This document shows, in pieces, positions 63,643 to 64,000 of a stretch of 64,000 nt of DNA. Source of the DNA: JAJFUE01 sp039683515 (GTDB lineage: Bacteria; Sumerlaeota; Sumerlaeia; MVZB01). The notes under the pieces were generated by a model. The model had not been told where the DNA came from. It worked only from the letters and a program-made list of their open reading frames with translations, and ran no database searches. A program made the position numbers and the translations under genes. Location of the stretch: NCBI GenBank assembly GCA_039683515.1, contig JBDKRG010000008.1, positions 1-64,000 on the forward strand, read 5' to 3'. Each line of letters opens with the position of its first letter. The stretch's first letter is position 1.

Positions 63643-64000
63643 TTACTGCTGGATTTCGGACGTGATCTCGAGTTTGGGTTTGTTGCTGGCGTTGTTGAGG
63701 CTGTAGAAGGCGATGTAGTTGTCGCCCTCCGTCCTCGCCTTGATGAAGAACCCCGCGTTGCCGCCGTTGGTCCGGTAGTAATTGACCAGCGCCGTCACGT
63801 CGAACGTGTAGTACTGATTCGTCGCCACCGTTCCCGCCGGGAACGTGTAGCTGGCGAACGGGGTGCTCCCCTGGGCCGTCCCATTGGCGTCATACCAGTC
63901 GCCGCCGGCGTTGGTCCACGCCGTGCCGCTGGCCTTGTTCGTCCAGCACACGTATGCCGGATCCCAGCCCGCCGCCGGCCGGTAGATGTCGACGACCGTA
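63643..64000 (-). CDS. DNRLRE-type surface protein, 3' end only (partial)
   Basis: The frame is open to the right edge (about 118 codons seen). The visible part has VDIYRPAAGWDPAYVCWTNK, YTFDVTALVNYY and GFFIKARTEGDNYIAFYS and ends KPKLEITSEIQQ, the characteristic end of a DNRLRE domain (VTW, DVT-x-LV, PxLxI). Such modules lie in large secreted proteins of candidate phyla. The rest of the gene lies outside the window. Confidence 0.75.
   Translation of the reverse strand, partial: TVVDIYRPAAGWDPAYVCWTNKASGTAWTNAGGDWYDANGTAQGSTPFASYTFPAGTVATNQYYTFDVTALVNYYRTNGGNAGFFIKARTEGDNYIAFYSLNNASNKPKLEITSEIQQ

Overview
This is a GC-rich stretch with about 50 protein genes, one tRNA and many dispersed short repeats. 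It looks like the chromosome of an uncultured Gram-negative bacterium from the PVC/Planctomycetes-like or Sumerlaeota/Hydrogenedentota-like lineages. The grounds are: a prepilin-type signal followed by the alanine/asparagine-rich pseudopilin pattern common there; several lipoprotein and Sec signals; a DUF5107-type protein; YfhO-like and GT-C-like membrane proteins; a BlaI/M56 pair; a formylglycine-generating-enzyme-like domain; a DNRLRE-type protein; and the wording of the intergenic repeats. The phylum cannot be fixed from one window. No phage, CRISPR array, rRNA or replication origin was seen.

Layout. 0.3-3.6 kb: phosphatidylserine decarboxylase, a pseudopilin and a GT-C-like membrane protein. 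3.6-5.5 kb: repeats, D-aminoacyl-tRNA deacylase, and a small hypothetical gene with a truncated tandem copy of its own 5' end. 5.6-14.6 kb (minus): a RecD2-like helicase, then a 1909-residue CHASE hybrid kinase overlapping a receiver/HATPase response regulator. 14.8-22.2 kb: LeuA/CimA-like synthase, tRNA-His, pterin dehydratase, YfhO-like protein, an unknown gene and MutY. 22.2-26.8 kb: a run of three genes built around a shared unrecognised domain, a YiiX-like cysteine-peptidase lipoprotein and a tyrosine-phosphatase fusion, followed by two overlapping SPFH genes. 26.8-29.9 kb (minus): a DUF1778/GNAT toxin-antitoxin pair with a visible promoter and operator, and a patch of unknown genes including two 85-residue paralogs. 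29.9-32.8 kb: isocitrate dehydrogenase, guanylate kinase and two small unknowns. 32.8-33.7 kb: a gene-poor repeat island with the remains of a REP-associated tyrosine transposase (RAYT).

33.7-38.6 kb (minus): a short Hsp70, a J-like/transmembrane/FGE-like fusion directly behind it, and an upstream unknown gene separated by a terminator. 38.9-45.8 kb: a secreted protein, a Gfo/Idh/MocA oxidoreductase, a BlaI-M56 regulatory operon that also carries an unannotated 55-residue membrane protein, and a secreted 14-repeat propeller-like protein. 46-50 kb: a DUF5107 protein and an NfeD-slipin pair. 50.2-60.5 kb: large secreted proteins probably concerned with polysaccharides, including a tandem pair of about 930 residues each. 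58.5-64 kb: a glycine-zipper lipoprotein, OsmC, a cupin, two Rnk-like proteins, an M74-like murein endopeptidase and the 3' part of a DNRLRE-type surface protein.

The most unusual signal is the repeat content. At least two REP-like palindromes recur. Three genes take their TAG stop from the edge of such a palindrome, and in two paralogs the palindrome is translated in frame as part of the protein. A separate hexamer cassette, (GTGCTC)n(GTAATC)n, recurs four times next to genes, and several other low-complexity repeat families fill the gaps. The RAYT remnant offers a plausible but unproven link to REP mobility.
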